Assembly (NCBI GenBank): GCA_964400015.1
Contig: CAYNRR010000006.1
Span: 1 to 64,000 of the forward strand
DNA length: 64,000 bases
Direction of reading: 5' to 3'
DNA from: UBA1234 sp964400015
GTDB lineage: Bacteria > Bacillota > Clostridia > TANB77 > UBA1234
This document shows, in pieces, positions 16,932-26,262 of the stretch. Under the pieces are notes generated by a model. It was not told the origin of the DNA, did not search any database, and was given only the letters and a program-made list of their open reading frames with translations. The position numbers and the translations under genes were made by a program. Position 1 is the first letter of the stretch, and the number at the start of each line of letters is the position of its first letter.

Positions 16932-19598
16932 TTAGTTATCTCCAGATAAGTCTCCTGATTTGTCACCAGATAATGCTGGTTCTGCAGCATCTCCAGAAAC
17001 TTCTGGTAAAACTGCGTCTGTGTCATCATCTTCTGGCCAATCTAAACCTTCGATTACCCAAACAACTTCGTTTTCATCATCATAGATTAAAGCGTCATCT
17101 TCTTTGAAGAATGAAGCGTCTACATCTGTTCCTTTAACTGGTTCTTCAACTGTATCGATTTCTCCATCTTCTACGTCAACTACTAATCTTACGAATAGGT
17201 AATCATCATATTCATCATGGAATGTATCTTTGAAAGTTTCTGTTCCAGCTGTTGTGAATGCTACTGCACTCTTACCAACTTCTTCAGCTCTATCATCAGC
17301 TTCTGTATAGTCTACAGCGTCTTTTTCTAATAGGTAGCTTACTACTGTTGCGTATTCTTCATCATCTTTATCAGTTTTTACTGAGAATAAGATTGCTGCA
17401 CCTTCTAAGTTCTTTAGGTCTGTTCCTAAATCAGCGTTATCTTCGCTCTTGAATGTGTATGTTTCATCATCAACTGTGATTGTGTAATCACCTAATTTGT
17501 TCTTTCTAGCTTCATCAACTAGTCCAACTAGGTCATCTTCTCTTGCTGAGCTATCATCAAATCTTACTACGATCTTAGCAAATTTGAATGTTTCAGCAGC
17601 GTCAACGATTACGATAACTTCTTCATCTCTAATGTTATCAACAGCGTCTAAACCTGTTTCAAATTTAGCTGAGAATTCATCATCATCTGTGTCTTTAGTT
17701 CCCTTATCATCTACTAATAATGAGATTACTAATACACTTTCATCTACGCTTGTTCCGTTGATCTTTTCGTTCTTGTCATCATATTTTGCGTTTGTAACAT
17801 GAGCAAGTCTGTATAGACCATTTGCATCGTCTTCATCATAAACGATTTCTGTTTCTTCTGTTACATTGTTTGTTTTTACACCAGCTCTTGCAACGAATTC
17901 CATATCTGTGATTTCGTCGTCATCGTTGAATGTAACTGCATATAATGCACCAACAATTTCTTTATCGCTGCTGTACATTGTTTTAGCTAATGTGCAAGAT
18001 TTAGCGAATTTGTATGTATCGCTTCCGTCTTTGTTTTCAAGACCGATTACATATCTACCAACGCCTTCTTTTTCAACTTCTTCACTTACTACAAAGAATT
18101 TAACTTCTTTTGCTTCGTCGTCAATACTTCCGTCGAATTCTACTCTTACTACTCTTCCTAAGAAGTCTCTGATTACTGTTACAACTTCACCTTTCATGTT
18201 ATCTAATTCATTAGATTTTGCGAAAGATTTTGTTTGTTTTTCATCATCATCATCTGGATCTTCTACATATGTTGCAGCAGCATCCATTAAATATTCTTCT
18301 TTACCTAATGTTAATAGGTGGTATTCGTCGCCATTTCCTTCGTACTCTTTAACAACGTATTTTGTTAATTTTCCTTCAGCTGTATCTCTTGATACTACGA
18401 AGAATACTTCTTTGTTATCAACTTTAACTTTTGTTAATACGTCACCAACTTCGATATCGTTGATTGTAGCTCTTTCACCATCTTTGATGATTACTTCATA
18501 ATCATAATCGTCGTTTTCGTATTTTTTACCGTTTAGTTTTACGTATTTTCCATCTTTTTCAGATTTTTCGTAAACCATTGCACTTGTTTCAACTGTTAAA
18601 GTTCTTTCAGCAGCGATTTCTTTTCTTTCTACGATACCGTATGCATAGTCATAAGCGTCGCCTGATAATGCATCATAGTCTTCGTCGATTGTTAATTTGT
18701 CGCCTTCTACTAGTTTGTCAGAACCTGTAGCTACCATTGTTAATAAAGTTTCATCTTTTTCATTAACTAATACTTCTACTTCTGTTCCTGGTACGAATGT
18801 ATAGAAGTCTACTCCTTCGTATACATATGTATGACCTTCTAATTCATAATCTTTTTTATCAGCTTTGCTTAATGTTACTTCAACTTCTCCGTCTCCGTTG
18901 ATGTCGAAATCATCAAATTCAACTGTTCCATATGAATAGTCTGTAAATTTAACGTTTAACATAGCTGTTGTATCAGCATATTGTAAACCGTCTCCTTGGC
19001 TTTCACCAATTACATCCCACATTGGAGTTTTTAACATGTTCCATACTAGAACTGCTACGTTTCCTCTGATAGCACCATCATTGTATGATGCGTATGTGAT
19101 ATCTTCTAACATATCTAAATCTTCTGCTTTTGCAATGTAGTTTGTTGGCCATGTGCCTTTTGCTTCAACTACTGATTTGTAACCTAATACTCTTAGAGCC
19201 ATTGTTGCAGCTTCTGCGTATGTTACGATATCATCTGGTCTAAATGTTCCATCTGGGTAACCCATGATGAATCCATATTCAGATGCTACGTTTACATATC
19301 CTGAAGCCCATCCTCCGTTTACGTCAGAGAACTTAGTTGCTCCTTCTGCTAATTTTGCAGCTGGTTCTAATCCAGCAGCTACTACTAATAATTTAGCCAT
19401 TTCTGCTCTTGATACGTTTTGAGCTGGACGATATGTTCCATCTTCGTATCCGTTTACGATTCCTAGTTCAACTAGTGCTGCAACAGCTGCTTCGTAATCT
19501 GTTCCTTCAACATCTTTTAATGATGTTTTAGCGAATGAGAATGAGAACATGCTCATAACCATTGAAATAGCTAGTATTAAAGATAATACTCTTTTCAT
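16932..19598 (-). CDS. S-layer protein 1 (SLH domains)
   Basis: Likely major S-layer protein, 888 residues: signal peptide (MKRVLSLILAISMVMSMFSF), three SLH repeats to about residue 200 (LVELGIVNGYEDGTYRP; SEYGFIMGYPDGTFRPDD; WPTNYIAKAEDLDML), then a long acidic Val/Asp/Glu-rich beta region. The tail ends LSGDKSGDLSGDN. Start follows AAAGGGAGG. It has a strong promoter, a structured leader of about 130 nt and its own terminator, as expected for an abundant protein. About 230 bp near 18055-18285 are practically identical to the paralogue at 19891. Confidence 0.93.
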   Translation of the reverse strand: MKRVLSLILAISMVMSMFSFSFAKTSLKDVEGTDYEAAVAALVELGIVNGYEDGTYRPAQNVSRAEMAKLLVVAAGLEPAAKLAEGATKFSDVNGGWASGYVNVASEYGFIMGYPDGTFRPDDIVTYAEAATMALRVLGYKSVVEAKGTWPTNYIAKAEDLDMLEDITYASYNDGAIRGNVAVLVWNMLKTPMWDVIGESQGDGLQYADTTAMLNVKFTDYSYGTVEFDDFDINGDGEVEVTLSKADKKDYELEGHTYVYEGVDFYTFVPGTEVEVLVNEKDETLLTMVATGSDKLVEGDKLTIDEDYDALSGDAYDYAYGIVERKEIAAERTLTVETSAMVYEKSEKDGKYVKLNGKKYENDDYDYEVIIKDGERATINDIEVGDVLTKVKVDNKEVFFVVSRDTAEGKLTKYVVKEYEGNGDEYHLLTLGKEEYLMDAAATYVEDPDDDDEKQTKSFAKSNELDNMKGEVVTVIRDFLGRVVRVEFDGSIDDEAKEVKFFVVSEEVEKEGVGRYVIGLENKDGSDTYKFAKSCTLAKTMYSSDKEIVGALYAVTFNDDDEITDMEFVARAGVKTNNVTEETEIVYDEDDANGLYRLAHVTNAKYDDKNEKINGTSVDESVLVISLLVDDKGTKDTDDDEFSAKFETGLDAVDNIRDEEVIVIVDAAETFKFAKIVVRFDDSSAREDDLVGLVDEARKNKLGDYTITVDDETYTFKSEDNADLGTDLKNLEGAAILFSVKTDKDDEEYATVVSYLLEKDAVDYTEADDRAEEVGKSAVAFTTAGTETFKDTFHDEYDDYLFVRLVVDVEDGEIDTVEEPVKGTDVDASFFKEDDALIYDDENEVVWVIEGLDWPEDDDTDAVLPEVSGDAAEPALSGDKSGDLSGDN

Positions 19599-19736
19599 TT
19601 GAAAATCCTCCCTTTATTTTTTTGAAAGAAAAGTATTTTTAATTAAGCCGCCCTTTTCCTTCTTTTTTCTGCTCTCAACGACTTAATTTGAAGATATGAT
19701 TATGGGACTTTTCCCATTTCCTATCTTTCATTTGAG

Positions 19737-19764
19737 ATTATATATTTATGAAAATAAAAGTCAA
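19737..19764 (-). promoter_or_regulatory. promoter of S-layer gene 1
   Basis: TTGACT (19759-19764), 16-bp spacer, TATAAT (19737-19742). Implies a leader of about 130 nt that contains a hairpin ATGGGA...TCCCAT (about 19700-19716) and a second possible stem near 19645-19688; such leaders often stabilise S-layer mRNA. Confidence 0.75.
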
Positions 19765-19854
19765 TCAACTTAAAAAAATGTTTACTATTTTTACATATTT
19801 TTTACATTTGAAGTACTTTATGTAAAATCAAATTCACACATTATTAAAATCTCA

Positions 19855-19882
19855 AAAGAGAGCCACTTTAAGTGACTCTCTT
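19855..19882 (-). terminator. terminator of S-layer protein gene 2
   Basis: Stem AAGAGAGTCACTT / AAGTGGCTCTCTT, 9 bp past the 19891 stop, with T-rich end. Confidence 0.85.
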
Positions 19883-19890
19883 ATTTGTTA

Positions 19891-22524
19891 TTATAAAGAG
19901 CTTGGTAAAAGTTCTTCTTCTGGCCAATCTAAGCCTTCAATTACCCAAACAACTTTATTTTCGTTATCTACAATTATTCCGTCATCTTTTTCAAAGAATG
20001 ATGCATCTACGTCTGTTCCTTCAACTTTGTCTTCAACTGTATCGATTTCATTTTCTTCTACATCAACTATTACTCTTACGAAAAGATATTCGTCATAATC
20101 TTTGTGGAAAGCATCTTTAAATGTTTCTACTCCACCATTTAAGAATGCAACTGCACTCTTAGTAGCTTCTTCTACTTTGTCTATTGTCATTGTGTAGTCT
20201 GTAGCTACTGAATCTAGTAAATAGCTTACTACTGTTGCATATTCTTCATCATCTTTGTCAGTTTTTACTGAGAATATAATTGCTGCGCCTTCTAATGTAT
20301 TTAATGTACCTACTAAAGTTTCATTGTCTTCTGATCTAAATACATATGTTTCGCCGTCGATTGTTATTGTGTAGTTACCTAATTTATTTTTTCTAGCTTC
20401 TTCAACTAATCCAACTAGGTCGTCTTCTCTTGCTGAGCTATCATCAAATCTTACTACGATCTTAGCAAATTTAAATGTTTCAGCAGCATCAACGATTACT
20501 AATACTTCTTCATTTCTAATGTTTTCAACAGCGTCTAAACCTGTTTCAAATTTTGCTGAATATGTGTCATCATTGAAGTTTTTGCTTGTTCCGTTATCAT
20601 CTGATAATAATGATATTACGATTACGCTTTCATCTACGCTTATTCCATTGATTTTTTCGTTTTTGTCATCATATTTTGCATTTTCGATAAATGAAAGTTT
20701 GTATTTTCCATTTTCATCTTCGTCATCGTATACGATTTCTGTTACATCTGTTACATAGTTGTTATCAGCTGTTTTATCTAATCCTTCAAAAGAATCTCCT
20801 GAAATACCAGCTCTCGCGATTAAAGTGATATTTGTGATTTCTTCATCATCATTAAACTCAACTGCTACTAATGCTCCAATTATTTCTGCATCACTTGCAT
20901 ATAAAGTTTTTGCTAAGTTGCAAGATTTTGCGAATGAATATGTGTCGCTTCCTTCTTTGTTTTCAAGGTCGATTACATATCTACCAACGCCTTCTTTTTC
21001 AACTTCTTCACTTACTACAAAGAATTTAACTTCTTTTGCTTCGTCGTCAATACTTCCGTCGAATTCTACTCTTACTACTCTTCCTAAGAAGTCTCTGATT
21101 ACTGTTACAACTTCACCTTTCATGTTATCTAATTCATTAGATTTTGCGAAAGATTTTGTTTGTTTTTCATCATCATCATCTGGATCTTCTACATATGTTG
21201 CAGCTGCATCCATTAAATAATCTTTTTTACCTACTGTTAATACATGATATTCTTCGCCGTTACCTTTATATTCTTTTATAACATATTTTGTTAATTTTCC
21301 TTCTTGTTCATCTCTTGATACCATGTAGAATACTTCTTTGTTATCTACTTCTACTTTTGTTAATACGTCACCAACTTCAACGTCACTCATTGTAGCTCTT
21401 TTACCATCTTTGATGATTACTTCATAATCATAATCGTCGTCTTCGTATTTAACTTTGTTTAGTTTTACGTATTTTCCGTTTTTTTCTGTTTTTTCATAAA
21501 TCATTTCGCTTGATACTACTGTTAAAGTTCTTTCGTCAGCGATTTCTTTTCTTTCTACGATACCGTATGCATAGTCATATGCGTCGCCTGATAATGCATC
21601 ATAGTCTTCGTCGATTGTTAATTTGTCGCCTTCTACTAGTTTGTCAGAACCTGTAGCTACCATTGTTAATAAAGTTTCATCTTTTTCATTAACTAATACT
21701 TCTACTTCTGTTCCTGGTACGAATGTGTAGAAATCTACTCCTTCGTATACATATTTTTTAGCATCTAATTCATAATCTTTTTTGTTTGCTTTTGTTAATG
21801 TTACTTCGATATCTCCATCTTTGTTTATATCGAAATCAACAAATTCAGCATATGAATATGAGAAATCACGGAATTTAACATTTAACATTATTCTGTCTGC
21901 TCTATATTGTAATCCGTCGCCTTGGCTTTCACCTACGATATCCCACATTGGAGTTTTTAACATATTCCATACTAATATTGCTACGTTTCCTCTAATAGCA
22001 CCATCATTGTATGAATTATATGTGATGTCTTCTAACATATCTAAATCTTCTGCTTTTGCAATGTAGTTTGTTGGCCATGTGCCTTTTGCTTCAACTACTG
22101 ATTTGTATCCTAATACTCTTAAAGCCATTGTTGCAGCTTCTGCGTATGATACGATATCATCTGGTCTAAATGTTCCATCTGGGTAACCCATGATGAATCC
22201 GTATTCAGATGCTACGTTTACGTATCCAGAAGCCCATCCTCCGTTTACGTCAGAGAATTTAGTTGCTCCTTCTGCTAATTTTGCAGCTTGCTCTAATCCA
22301 GCAGCTACTACTAATAATTTAGCCATTTCAGCTCTTGATACTGTTTGACCTGGACGATATGTTCCGTCTTCGTATCCGTTTACAATTCCTAATTCTACTA
22401 GCGCTTCAACAGCTGATTCATAATCTGTTCCTTCAACGTCTTTTAACTCAACGCCTGCAAATACAGATGTGAAAACGCTCATTATCATTGAAATTGCTAA
22501 TATTAAAGATAATGTTCTTTTCAT
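19891..22524 (-). CDS. S-layer protein 2 (SLH domains), paralogue of S-layer protein 1
   Basis: 877-residue secreted SLH protein, closely related to the one at 16932 along its whole length; signal peptide MKRTLSLILAISMIMSVF, three SLH repeats, long acidic region. It lacks the SGD-rich tail. Start at 22524 follows AAAGGAGGAATTTTTA; the longer open frame upstream is leader. Stretches around 20975-21205 and 21540-21730 are almost identical in DNA to gene 1, although the parts between have diverged, pointing to gene conversion. Confidence 0.93.
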   Translation of the reverse strand: MKRTLSLILAISMIMSVFTSVFAGVELKDVEGTDYESAVEALVELGIVNGYEDGTYRPGQTVSRAEMAKLLVVAAGLEQAAKLAEGATKFSDVNGGWASGYVNVASEYGFIMGYPDGTFRPDDIVSYAEAATMALRVLGYKSVVEAKGTWPTNYIAKAEDLDMLEDITYNSYNDGAIRGNVAILVWNMLKTPMWDIVGESQGDGLQYRADRIMLNVKFRDFSYSYAEFVDFDINKDGDIEVTLTKANKKDYELDAKKYVYEGVDFYTFVPGTEVEVLVNEKDETLLTMVATGSDKLVEGDKLTIDEDYDALSGDAYDYAYGIVERKEIADERTLTVVSSEMIYEKTEKNGKYVKLNKVKYEDDDYDYEVIIKDGKRATMSDVEVGDVLTKVEVDNKEVFYMVSRDEQEGKLTKYVIKEYKGNGEEYHVLTVGKKDYLMDAAATYVEDPDDDDEKQTKSFAKSNELDNMKGEVVTVIRDFLGRVVRVEFDGSIDDEAKEVKFFVVSEEVEKEGVGRYVIDLENKEGSDTYSFAKSCNLAKTLYASDAEIIGALVAVEFNDDEEITNITLIARAGISGDSFEGLDKTADNNYVTDVTEIVYDDEDENGKYKLSFIENAKYDDKNEKINGISVDESVIVISLLSDDNGTSKNFNDDTYSAKFETGLDAVENIRNEEVLVIVDAAETFKFAKIVVRFDDSSAREDDLVGLVEEARKNKLGNYTITIDGETYVFRSEDNETLVGTLNTLEGAAIIFSVKTDKDDEEYATVVSYLLDSVATDYTMTIDKVEEATKSAVAFLNGGVETFKDAFHKDYDEYLFVRVIVDVEENEIDTVEDKVEGTDVDASFFEKDDGIIVDNENKVVWVIEGLDWPEEELLPSSL

Positions 22525-22597
22525 TAAAAATTCCTCCTTTAAATTTTGAAAATTATGGTTGGACTGCAAAGTATTGCCACAACCATGTTTCATGCAC

Positions 22598-22625
22598 ATT
22601 ATATAAACTTTTAAGTCAAAGTCAA
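22598..22625 (-). promoter_or_regulatory. promoter of S-layer gene 2
   Basis: TTGACT (22620-22625), 16-bp spacer, TATAAT (22598-22603), the same architecture as the promoter of S-layer gene 1. Confidence 0.75.
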
Positions 22626-22765
22626 CAAACTTTAAAGAAAGTTTACTCACTTTACAAATTGTTTACATATTTTGTGGTCTTTTTTAATTATTAAGTGAAT
22701 TTTAAGCATTTTATTAACTAATACCACATTTGTTTTATCTGCATATATCGTGTTAAAAACACAAA

Positions 22766-22798
22766 AATCCCATCCTAAAACTATTAGGATGGGACTTG
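22766..22798 (-). terminator. terminator of SLH gene 4
   Basis: Perfect stem CCCATCCTAA / TTAGGATGGG with T run, about 15 bp after the 22812 stop. Confidence 0.85.
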
Positions 22799-22811
22799 TC
22801 ATTTTATTCAT

Positions 22812-23882
22812 TTATTTTTCCTTTATTTCTTCAAGACCTTCAATTATAAATACAACTTCCTCAGTTTGGTCGATGTAAATACGATCAAATTCATTAAAAT
22901 CAGAAGCTTTAACCTTGTCATATGTTGTTACCAAAGAAACATTAGTAGCTTCTTTTTCATCAATATCAAATTCAAATTTAATAAATATGTATCCGTTGAA
23001 ATCATCTTTGAAAGTTTCTTTAAAAGATTCAACTCCTCTAGATTCAAAAAGCACATTTCCTAATTCTGATGCCTGAACATAGTCAGAATAGTTATCTAAT
23101 AAAATATCGTCAACAGAAACTGAAGATATAAATGTAACCTTAGAATCATTATCGTCTTGCTTCAATCTATAAAAAACAACAGAGTCAACATATTTTTCGA
23201 TATCATTTTTGCCTTCAAAAGAATACTCAACGCCATCTATTTTTACAGCAAAGTCACCTAACTTATCCTTAGAAACAGATTCTAAAATTCCAGCCTTGTA
23301 ATATGTTTTAGTAGTGCTTAGTGCATTCCAAATAAGATTAGCAACTTCGCCTCTAATAGCTTCATCATTTTTATTATCATATTCCACATTGCTTAATATC
23401 TTCAAACTTTGAGCCTTTTTAATATAATTGTCTGGCCATTCACCTTTTGCTTCAACAGCACTTGTATAACCTAACATTCTAACAACCATTGTAATAGCTT
23501 CAGCATACGTTACATTATTATCAGGTGCAAAAGTACCATCGCCATTTCCCTCAATATAATCGTTATCATATGCCACATTTATAAAATCAAAAGCCCAATG
23601 ATCATTTGAAACATCTGAAAAAATCTCATTATCCTTTTGGTTTTTAACTTGTTCATCTAAATTTCCAGCAAGCACTAATAATTTAGCAATTTCTGCCCTC
23701 GTAATCTTTTGATCAGGTCTAAAAGTTTTATCAGAATACCCATTAACTATGCCTTTTGAAATCAAAGCATTTACTGATTTTTCATACTTAGTGCCACTAA
23801 TATCTTTTAAAGAACTTGTAGCAAACGCAAATGTAGTCAAACTTAATGTCAAAATCAAAAACAAAATCAAAAACTTTTTCAT
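22812..23882 (-). CDS. short SLH-domain surface protein
   Basis: 356-residue secreted protein with signal peptide (MKKFLILFLILTLSLTTFAFA), three SLH repeats (ALISKGIVNGYSDKTFRPDQ; DNDYIEGNGDGTFAPDN; WPDNYIKKAQSLKIL) and a short C-terminal domain resembling the end of the two large S-layer proteins (VEEVVFIIEGLEE versus KVVWVIEGLDWPE). It looks like a shortened relative of those proteins. Start chosen at the signal peptide Met, after GAAGGAGTGTTTGAA. It is 31 bp after the HIT gene. Confidence 0.9.
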   Translation of the reverse strand: MKKFLILFLILTLSLTTFAFATSSLKDISGTKYEKSVNALISKGIVNGYSDKTFRPDQKITRAEIAKLLVLAGNLDEQVKNQKDNEIFSDVSNDHWAFDFINVAYDNDYIEGNGDGTFAPDNNVTYAEAITMVVRMLGYTSAVEAKGEWPDNYIKKAQSLKILSNVEYDNKNDEAIRGEVANLIWNALSTTKTYYKAGILESVSKDKLGDFAVKIDGVEYSFEGKNDIEKYVDSVVFYRLKQDDNDSKVTFISSVSVDDILLDNYSDYVQASELGNVLFESRGVESFKETFKDDFNGYIFIKFEFDIDEKEATNVSLVTTYDKVKASDFNEFDRIYIDQTEEVVFIIEGLEEIKEK

Positions 23883-23913
23883 TTCAAACACTCCTTCTTT
23901 CGAATAAACTAAA

Positions 23914-24264
23914 TCACTTAGACACCAATTCTCCAAGATTTGTTCCACCAATCAAATGGAAATGAATATGCTTCACCGTTTGACCAGCATCATCGCCACA
24001 ATTATTCACGATTCTAAAGCCCGACTCATCAATGCCTTTAAGTTTTGCAATCTCCTTTGCAGCCTTAAAAACTTCCTTAACATATTCAAAATCACCATCA
24101 TCCAAAAGTTCCATCGCACTCGAAAAATGTTTCTTAGGAACAATCAAAATATGCACAGGTGCAACAGGTGCCAAATCCTCAAACGCCACTACAAACTCAT
24201 TTTCAAAAACAACATTTGCAGGAATTACCTTTTCAATAATCTTACAAAAAATACAATCGTCCAT
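23914..24264 (-). CDS. HIT-family (histidine triad) nucleotide hydrolase
   Basis: Cytosolic HINT-type purine nucleotide phosphoramidase/hydrolase of 116 residues, with CIFCKI at the N-terminus and the triad HIHFHLIGG near the C-terminus. The open frame extends upstream into the palindromic repeat at 24281-24355, but the start is the ATG at 24264 after AAGGAGAAGAG. Confidence 0.95.
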   Translation of the reverse strand: MDDCIFCKIIEKVIPANVVFENEFVVAFEDLAPVAPVHILIVPKKHFSSAMELLDDGDFEYVKEVFKAAKEIAKLKGIDESGFRIVNNCGDDAGQTVKHIHFHLIGGTNLGELVSK

Positions 24265-24280
24265 CTCTTCTCCTTCCGTT

Positions 24281-24355
24281 CCGGGGACGTCCGTTAAATG
24301 TCTCATTTTTCCCTTTTACTGGAAATTTTGAGACATTTAACGGACGTCCCTCGTG
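24281..24355. repeat. palindromic repeat copy A (RAYT-associated type)
   Basis: Inverted arms GGGACGTCCGTTAAATGTCT (24284 on) and AGACATTTAACGGACGTCCC (ending 24350) around a 24-nt loop. The loop is the reverse complement of that in copies B and C with few changes, so this copy is in opposite orientation. It fills the gap between the alaS stop and the HIT start. Confidence 0.9.
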
Positions 24356-24356
24356 T

Positions 24357-26117
24357 TTACTCAAGTACTGCTTTTATTCTTCTGATTCCAGCAGCTACGC
24401 CTTCTTCTTTCTTTATTTTAAAGTGTCCCATGTTGCCTGTTCTCTCTACGTGAGGACCACCACATATTTCTTTGCTGAAGTCTCCTATTGTGTACACTTT
24501 TACTTTGTCGCCATATTTATTTGCAAATAAACCTGTTGCTCCTGCTGCTTGTGCTTCTTCTAATGTCATTTCTTCGCATGTAACAACTAAGTCTCTTTGT
24601 ATTTGTTCGTTTACAATATCTTCAACTCGTTGTAGTTCTTCTTTTGTTACTTTTTGTGGATTTGCGAAGTCGAATCTTAGTCTTTCGGCAGTTAAATTTG
24701 AGCCTTTTTGCGTTGCATGTTCACCTAAAACAATTTGAAGTGCCTTATGTAACAAGTGAGTTGCTGTGTGGTAAGCTGTTGTTTTTTCACTGTGATCAGC
24801 AAGTCCACCTTTAAACTTAGCTTCACTTCCTGCTCTTGATTTTTCTTGATGCTCTTTAAACAACTTTTCAAATTCTTCCATGTCTATTACCATTTCGTTT
24901 TCTTTTGCAAGTTCAGCTGTCATCTCAGGTGGGAATCCAAAAGTATCATATAGTCTAAATACAACTGGTCCATCTAATTTATCTTTACCTTCAGCTTTTG
25001 CTTTTTGAACATTCTTTGCAAATTCTTTTTCACCATGTTCAAGAGTTTTTAAAAATTTATCTTTTTCTTCAACAATTACATTTATAATTGTCTCTTTGTT
25101 TTCAGGAACTTCTGGATACATTTCGCTCATAATATTAACGAAAGTTTCTACAAGCAAATTGATTTGATTTGGATCAAATTCTATTTTTCTCATATGTCTA
25201 ATTACTCTTCTTAATAATCTTCTTAAAACATATCCTTGTTCTACGTTGCTTGGTCTTACTCCATCAATAATCATAAACATCGATGCTCTTAGATGATCTG
25301 CTATAATTCTTGAACTTGAAATATTAGGTGCTTTAGCTAATTCTTCAATTTTAGCAATTACATCAGCAAATAGCTCTGTTTCATATACATTATTTTTTCC
25401 TTGTAATAGACCAATTACTCTTTCAAGACCTAACCCTGTATCAACATTTGGAGCTTTTAATGGCTCATATGTACCGTCTTTAGTTTTATTGTATTGCATA
25501 AATACATTGTTCCAAATTTCCAAATATTTTCCACAGCTACAAGTTGGATCGCAATGGTCACTACATGCAGGTTTACCTGTATCGAAGAAAATTTCTGTAT
25601 CTGGTCCACAAGGTCCTGTTTCGCCAGCAGGTCCCCACCAGTTATGTTCTCTTGAACAAAAATAAATTCTTTCCTTTGGTATTCCAGCATTTTCCCAAGC
25701 AGTTGCAGCTTCATCATCTCTTGGAATGTCACCCTCTCCTTCAAAAACAGTAACTGAAATTTTATTCATATCAAATCCCAAAACATCTTTTAAGAATTCA
25801 TAACTCATTGATATAGATTCTTTTTTGAAATAATCGCCAAGTGACCAGTTACCCATCATTTCAAAAAATGTCAAATGTGAAGGATCACCAACAGAATCAA
25901 TATCACCGGTTCTTATGCATTTTTGATAATCTGTCAATCTTTTGCCTTGAGGATGTGGTTCACCAAGCAAATATGGTACAAGTGGATGCATTCCAGCTGT
26001 TGTAAATAATACAGTTGGATCATTTTCCGGCACAACCGGTGCACTCGGAATTGCTTTATGTCCATGAGCCTCAAAAAATTCTATGTACTTTCTTCTTAAA
26101 TCTATAGCTTTCATCAT
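24357..26117 (-). CDS. alaS: compact alanyl-tRNA synthetase without C-Ala domain
   Basis: Charges tRNA-Ala. Class II catalytic core with motif 1-3 features (LFTTAGMHPLVPYLLGE; FFEMMGNWSLGDYF; GLGLERV) followed directly by the editing domain with HTATHLLHKAL and CGGPHVER zinc/active-site motifs. At 586 residues it is about 300 shorter than the usual protein: it ends right after GIRRIKAVLE, so the C-terminal oligomerisation/C-Ala domain is absent, and the beta-barrel segment that normally precedes the editing domain is also missing. Start 26117 or the next Met codon. It is the only alaS in the window; a full-length copy may exist elsewhere. Confidence 0.92.
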   Translation of the reverse strand: MMKAIDLRRKYIEFFEAHGHKAIPSAPVVPENDPTVLFTTAGMHPLVPYLLGEPHPQGKRLTDYQKCIRTGDIDSVGDPSHLTFFEMMGNWSLGDYFKKESISMSYEFLKDVLGFDMNKISVTVFEGEGDIPRDDEAATAWENAGIPKERIYFCSREHNWWGPAGETGPCGPDTEIFFDTGKPACSDHCDPTCSCGKYLEIWNNVFMQYNKTKDGTYEPLKAPNVDTGLGLERVIGLLQGKNNVYETELFADVIAKIEELAKAPNISSSRIIADHLRASMFMIIDGVRPSNVEQGYVLRRLLRRVIRHMRKIEFDPNQINLLVETFVNIMSEMYPEVPENKETIINVIVEEKDKFLKTLEHGEKEFAKNVQKAKAEGKDKLDGPVVFRLYDTFGFPPEMTAELAKENEMVIDMEEFEKLFKEHQEKSRAGSEAKFKGGLADHSEKTTAYHTATHLLHKALQIVLGEHATQKGSNLTAERLRFDFANPQKVTKEELQRVEDIVNEQIQRDLVVTCEEMTLEEAQAAGATGLFANKYGDKVKVYTIGDFSKEICGGPHVERTGNMGHFKIKKEEGVAAGIRRIKAVLE

Positions 26118-26179
26118 TCAATCAACCCTTTCTAAGGAAGCATTATACTACATTTTTGCAATCTCCGTCAACACCGGGG

Positions 26180-26262
26180 ACACCAGGGACGTCCGTTAAA
26201 TGTTTCAAAATTTCCAGCAAAAGTCAAAAATGAGACATTTAACGGACGTCCCTGGTGTGTCG
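26180..26262. repeat. palindromic repeat copy B, overlaps the transposase stop codon
   Basis: Arms GGGACGTCCGTTAAATGTTT (26186 on) and AGACATTTAACGGACGTCCC (ending 26252), loop of 23 nt almost identical to copy C. The transposase stop codon TAA lies inside the right arm (26239-26241). Outer flanks ACACC and GGTGTGTCGG extend the palindrome. Confidence 0.92.

Noticed and set aside
19640..19736. Known riboswitch class in the S-layer gene 1 leader
   Set aside because: Hairpins are visible but no conserved motif of a known class; more likely an mRNA-stabilising leader.
16932..22524. Plus-strand Ser-rich open frames opposite the S-layer genes
   Set aside because: They are shadows caused by the Asp/Glu-rich codons (GAT/GAA) of the real minus-strand genes.
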